Shown here: positions 49,337 through 50,772 of the stretch, in pieces | Numbering within the stretch: position 1 is the stretch's first letter | How the letters are laid out: each line of letters starts with the position of its first letter | Assembly: GCA_017461585.1 (NCBI GenBank) | Contig: JAFTYM010000036.1 | Span: 1-50,772 of the forward strand | DNA: 50,772 nucleotides | Direction: 5' to 3' | Source of the DNA: Oscillospiraceae bacterium | Lineage (GTDB): Bacteria; Bacillota; Clostridia; Oscillospirales; Oscillospiraceae | Position numbers and translations under genes: made by a program | The notes under the pieces: model-generated | Database searches by the model: none | Told to the model about the DNA's origin: nothing | The model's input: only the letters and a program-made list of their open reading frames with translations

Positions 49337-50167
49337 ATGATTTGGATCGCTCATTCGGTTTATCTGATAGTTTTTGTGGTATTTCTCTTTGCAAAAAGCC
49401 TGAACGTGCAGACCCGTGAAGAATTTGCCGTTCTGCCTGCTTACGAAAAGGATAAAATTTATAACAGACCGTGGACCTTTGTTATTTTGACCATTTGCTT
49501 TCTCATTATGGACTGCATCGTGCGTACACTTAAAGGCGGCACTCTCGGTAAAATTTTTGTTTCTGACCTGATTCCGGCTTTGCTTTTTATATGGATGCTG
49601 CTCCTGCGCACCAAGAAGGGATGCGGAATTAAAAAGCTGCGCTGGCTGCCTTACGTCTTGTTTTTCGTCTTTACTCTCATCAGAAATATTGTTGGTCACG
49701 AGCGCGTAATCGGCATTATTCTGACGGAAGTCAGATCACTTGCGCTTCTTGGCGCCTTTGCGTTTGTCTGTCAGATTGTCCTTGCAGACCCGCGTGATCT
49801 GCCGACTATGGAAGAAAAGGCGAAAAATGACGCAGAATACAAACAGCGGCAGGACGAAAAACAGCAGAGAGAGTACGAAAAGCAGCTGCGCGAGGAACAG
49901 GCGCGCATTCAGGCAGAAAAGGATGCCCGCACACATGAAGCATACGAGAGAATCGTTCTGGGCAAAAAGACTTCACGGTCATCTTACGGTTCGTCGTATA
50001 ACGATGACAGAGAAAGCAGCAGTTACAGAGAGTGGGATTTTAATTGTTCCGGCTGTTTGTTCTATGATATTTATGAAAATAGGTGTGAATGCAGCAGCTC
50101 TTTGCATTATTGGAATCATATATCAAATCCGAGTGGATATTCATGCAACCATTACAGGGGAAAATGA
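49337..50167 (+). CDS. Membrane protein with coiled coil and Cys-rich tail
   Basis: I do not recognise this 276-residue protein. It has four hydrophobic segments (about 4-20, 46-62, 75-90 and 103-150 as two), a long Glu/Gln/Lys-rich coiled coil (about 158-205), a Ser/Tyr-rich linker, and a C-terminal 45 residues with five cysteines (CSGC, CEC, CNH) and His that could bind zinc. A GTGAGG site precedes the ATG. It is monocistronic between repeat clusters. Confidence 0.75.
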   Translation: MIWIAHSVYLIVFVVFLFAKSLNVQTREEFAVLPAYEKDKIYNRPWTFVILTICFLIMDCIVRTLKGGTLGKIFVSDLIPALLFIWMLLLRTKKGCGIKKLRWLPYVLFFVFTLIRNIVGHERVIGIILTEVRSLALLGAFAFVCQIVLADPRDLPTMEEKAKNDAEYKQRQDEKQQREYEKQLREEQARIQAEKDARTHEAYERIVLGKKTSRSSYGSSYNDDRESSSYREWDFNCSGCLFYDIYENRCECSSSLHYWNHISNPSGYSCNHYRGK

Positions 50168-50170
50168 CGC

Positions 50171-50490
50171 AGGGCATGAGTTTATCCATGCCGCGTCACC
50201 ACGCCTTGCCTCCCACCTTGGGGGAGGTGGCATTTGCGTAAGCAAATGACGGAGAGGGCGAAAACGGAACGGATAAATCCGTTCCCTACAGTGCGCACAA
50301 TACAAAACACATCCCCGTAGGGCGTGGATTTATCCATGCCGTGAAAACCCTCTCAGTCACCTGTCGGTGACAGCTCTCCCTCCGGGAGAGCCAAGTGCGC
50401 GGGAGGGCATGGAAACCCTCCCCTACGAGATGACCGAACAATCTTGCGGTGTACTTGTAGGGGGCGACGTCCCCGACGCCCCGTTTGGGT
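50171..50490. repeat. REP and tripartite repeat cluster
   Basis: REP units (GGCATG, GGAACGGAT, GGCGTGGAT, GGGAGGG, GGGGCG stems) and two tripartite elements (about 50200-50260 with ATTTGC/GCAAAT arms, 50346-50396 with TCACCT/GGTGA arms). No gene is seen. Confidence 0.8.
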
Positions 50491-50518
50491 ACTCACACAC
50501 AAAAAAAGACCGAGGGAA

Positions 50519-50772
50519 AGGGTGTACCCGACAAGAAAACATAAGCTTAAAAAGAAATCCTTTGTCCGTAAACATCGTTATCAAAGCTCGTAAGACATAC
50601 AGTATTACAGCGCTTTTCTGCCTCGTTTACAAACAAAATCTATCTTTTTAAGTGCTTGCAGTTTTGCCAAAAGATATTCGAGATAGAATCAATTTACAAA
50701 AATCCGCCAATACTGGTATGTATTGGCGGATTTTTTAAGTTGCATTATAGCCGAATAGATAAAGGCAAAACC
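50519..50772 (+). mobile_element. MITE-like element, copy C (long form, cut by window edge)
   Basis: It starts with AGGGTGTACCC after an AA flank (50517-50518) and matches copy B except for an extra ~87 bp (about 50650-50737) between two TTTTTAAG repeats. The extra part carries a terminator-like hairpin, AAATCCGCCAATAC (50700-50713) and GTATTGGCGGATTT (50720-50733). The window ends about 26 bp before the expected right inverted repeat. Confidence 0.88.

Overview
The window looks like a contig from an anaerobic, endospore-forming member of the Clostridia, probably a gut Oscillospiraceae-type organism (inference). Supporting signs are sporulation genes (yabP, yabQ, sleB), divIC next to yabQ, two T-box leaders, a reverse rubrerythrin with a PerR-like regulator, clostridial-type regulators, and REP-like palindromes in most gaps after 14 kb. 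I saw no rRNA, tRNA or CRISPR array. Both window ends lie inside copies of the same MITE-like repeat, so this is probably a contig that broke at repeats.

Region 1 (about 0.2-9.4 kb, minus strand) is the most unusual part. A tightly packed operon reads ubiquitin-like protein -> E1-like enzyme -> E2-like enzyme with six membrane segments and a C-terminal FHA domain -> membrane-anchored trypsin-like protease -> JAMM (JAB) peptidase with a membrane anchor -> RING-like/zinc-ribbon membrane protein -> second JAMM peptidase with a membrane anchor. Upstream on the same strand lie a triple zinc-ribbon membrane protein, a YcxB-like protein and two small membrane proteins. Together they describe a bacterial ubiquitin-like conjugation and deconjugation pathway held at the cytoplasmic membrane.

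Region 2 (9.5-18.7 kb) holds a DUF3786-like protein, an XRE regulator, and a T-box leader with a phenylalanine-type specifier in front of a three-gene TrpX-type ABC transporter. It continues with a MerR regulator with its own MerR-type promoter, a zinc-ribbon lipoprotein, a FUSC-like protein, a GNAT acetyltransferase translationally coupled to a REP-associated tyrosine transposase (RAYT), a cupin, an RHH protein and a 49-residue small protein. Region 3 (19-28 kb) holds an oxidative-stress cluster (rubredoxin, reverse rubrerythrin, PerR-like), a membrane M3-type peptidase with an XRE-TPR regulator, the yabP-yabQ-divIC-S1 cluster, an M23 peptidase and a cardiolipin synthase.

Region 4 (28.8-45.4 kb) holds a cupin, mobA, a thiolase, sleB, thrS with its T-box, an HtrA-like protease with an altered active-site motif, small unknown genes, a repA gene split by a MITE, a dicarboxylate symporter, an esterase, a YbjQ-type protein, an SDR and a second thiolase. 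Region 5 (46-50.8 kb) holds a large molybdopterin enzyme resembling pyrogallol transhydroxylase and a membrane protein with a Cys-rich tail.

From 14 kb onward nearly every long gap is filled with dispersed structured repeats: about sixty REP-like hairpins with a GTAG foot, tripartite hairpins beginning CCCTCTC, and a roughly 190-bp multi-hairpin element. The RAYT gene itself carries two REP copies in frame.
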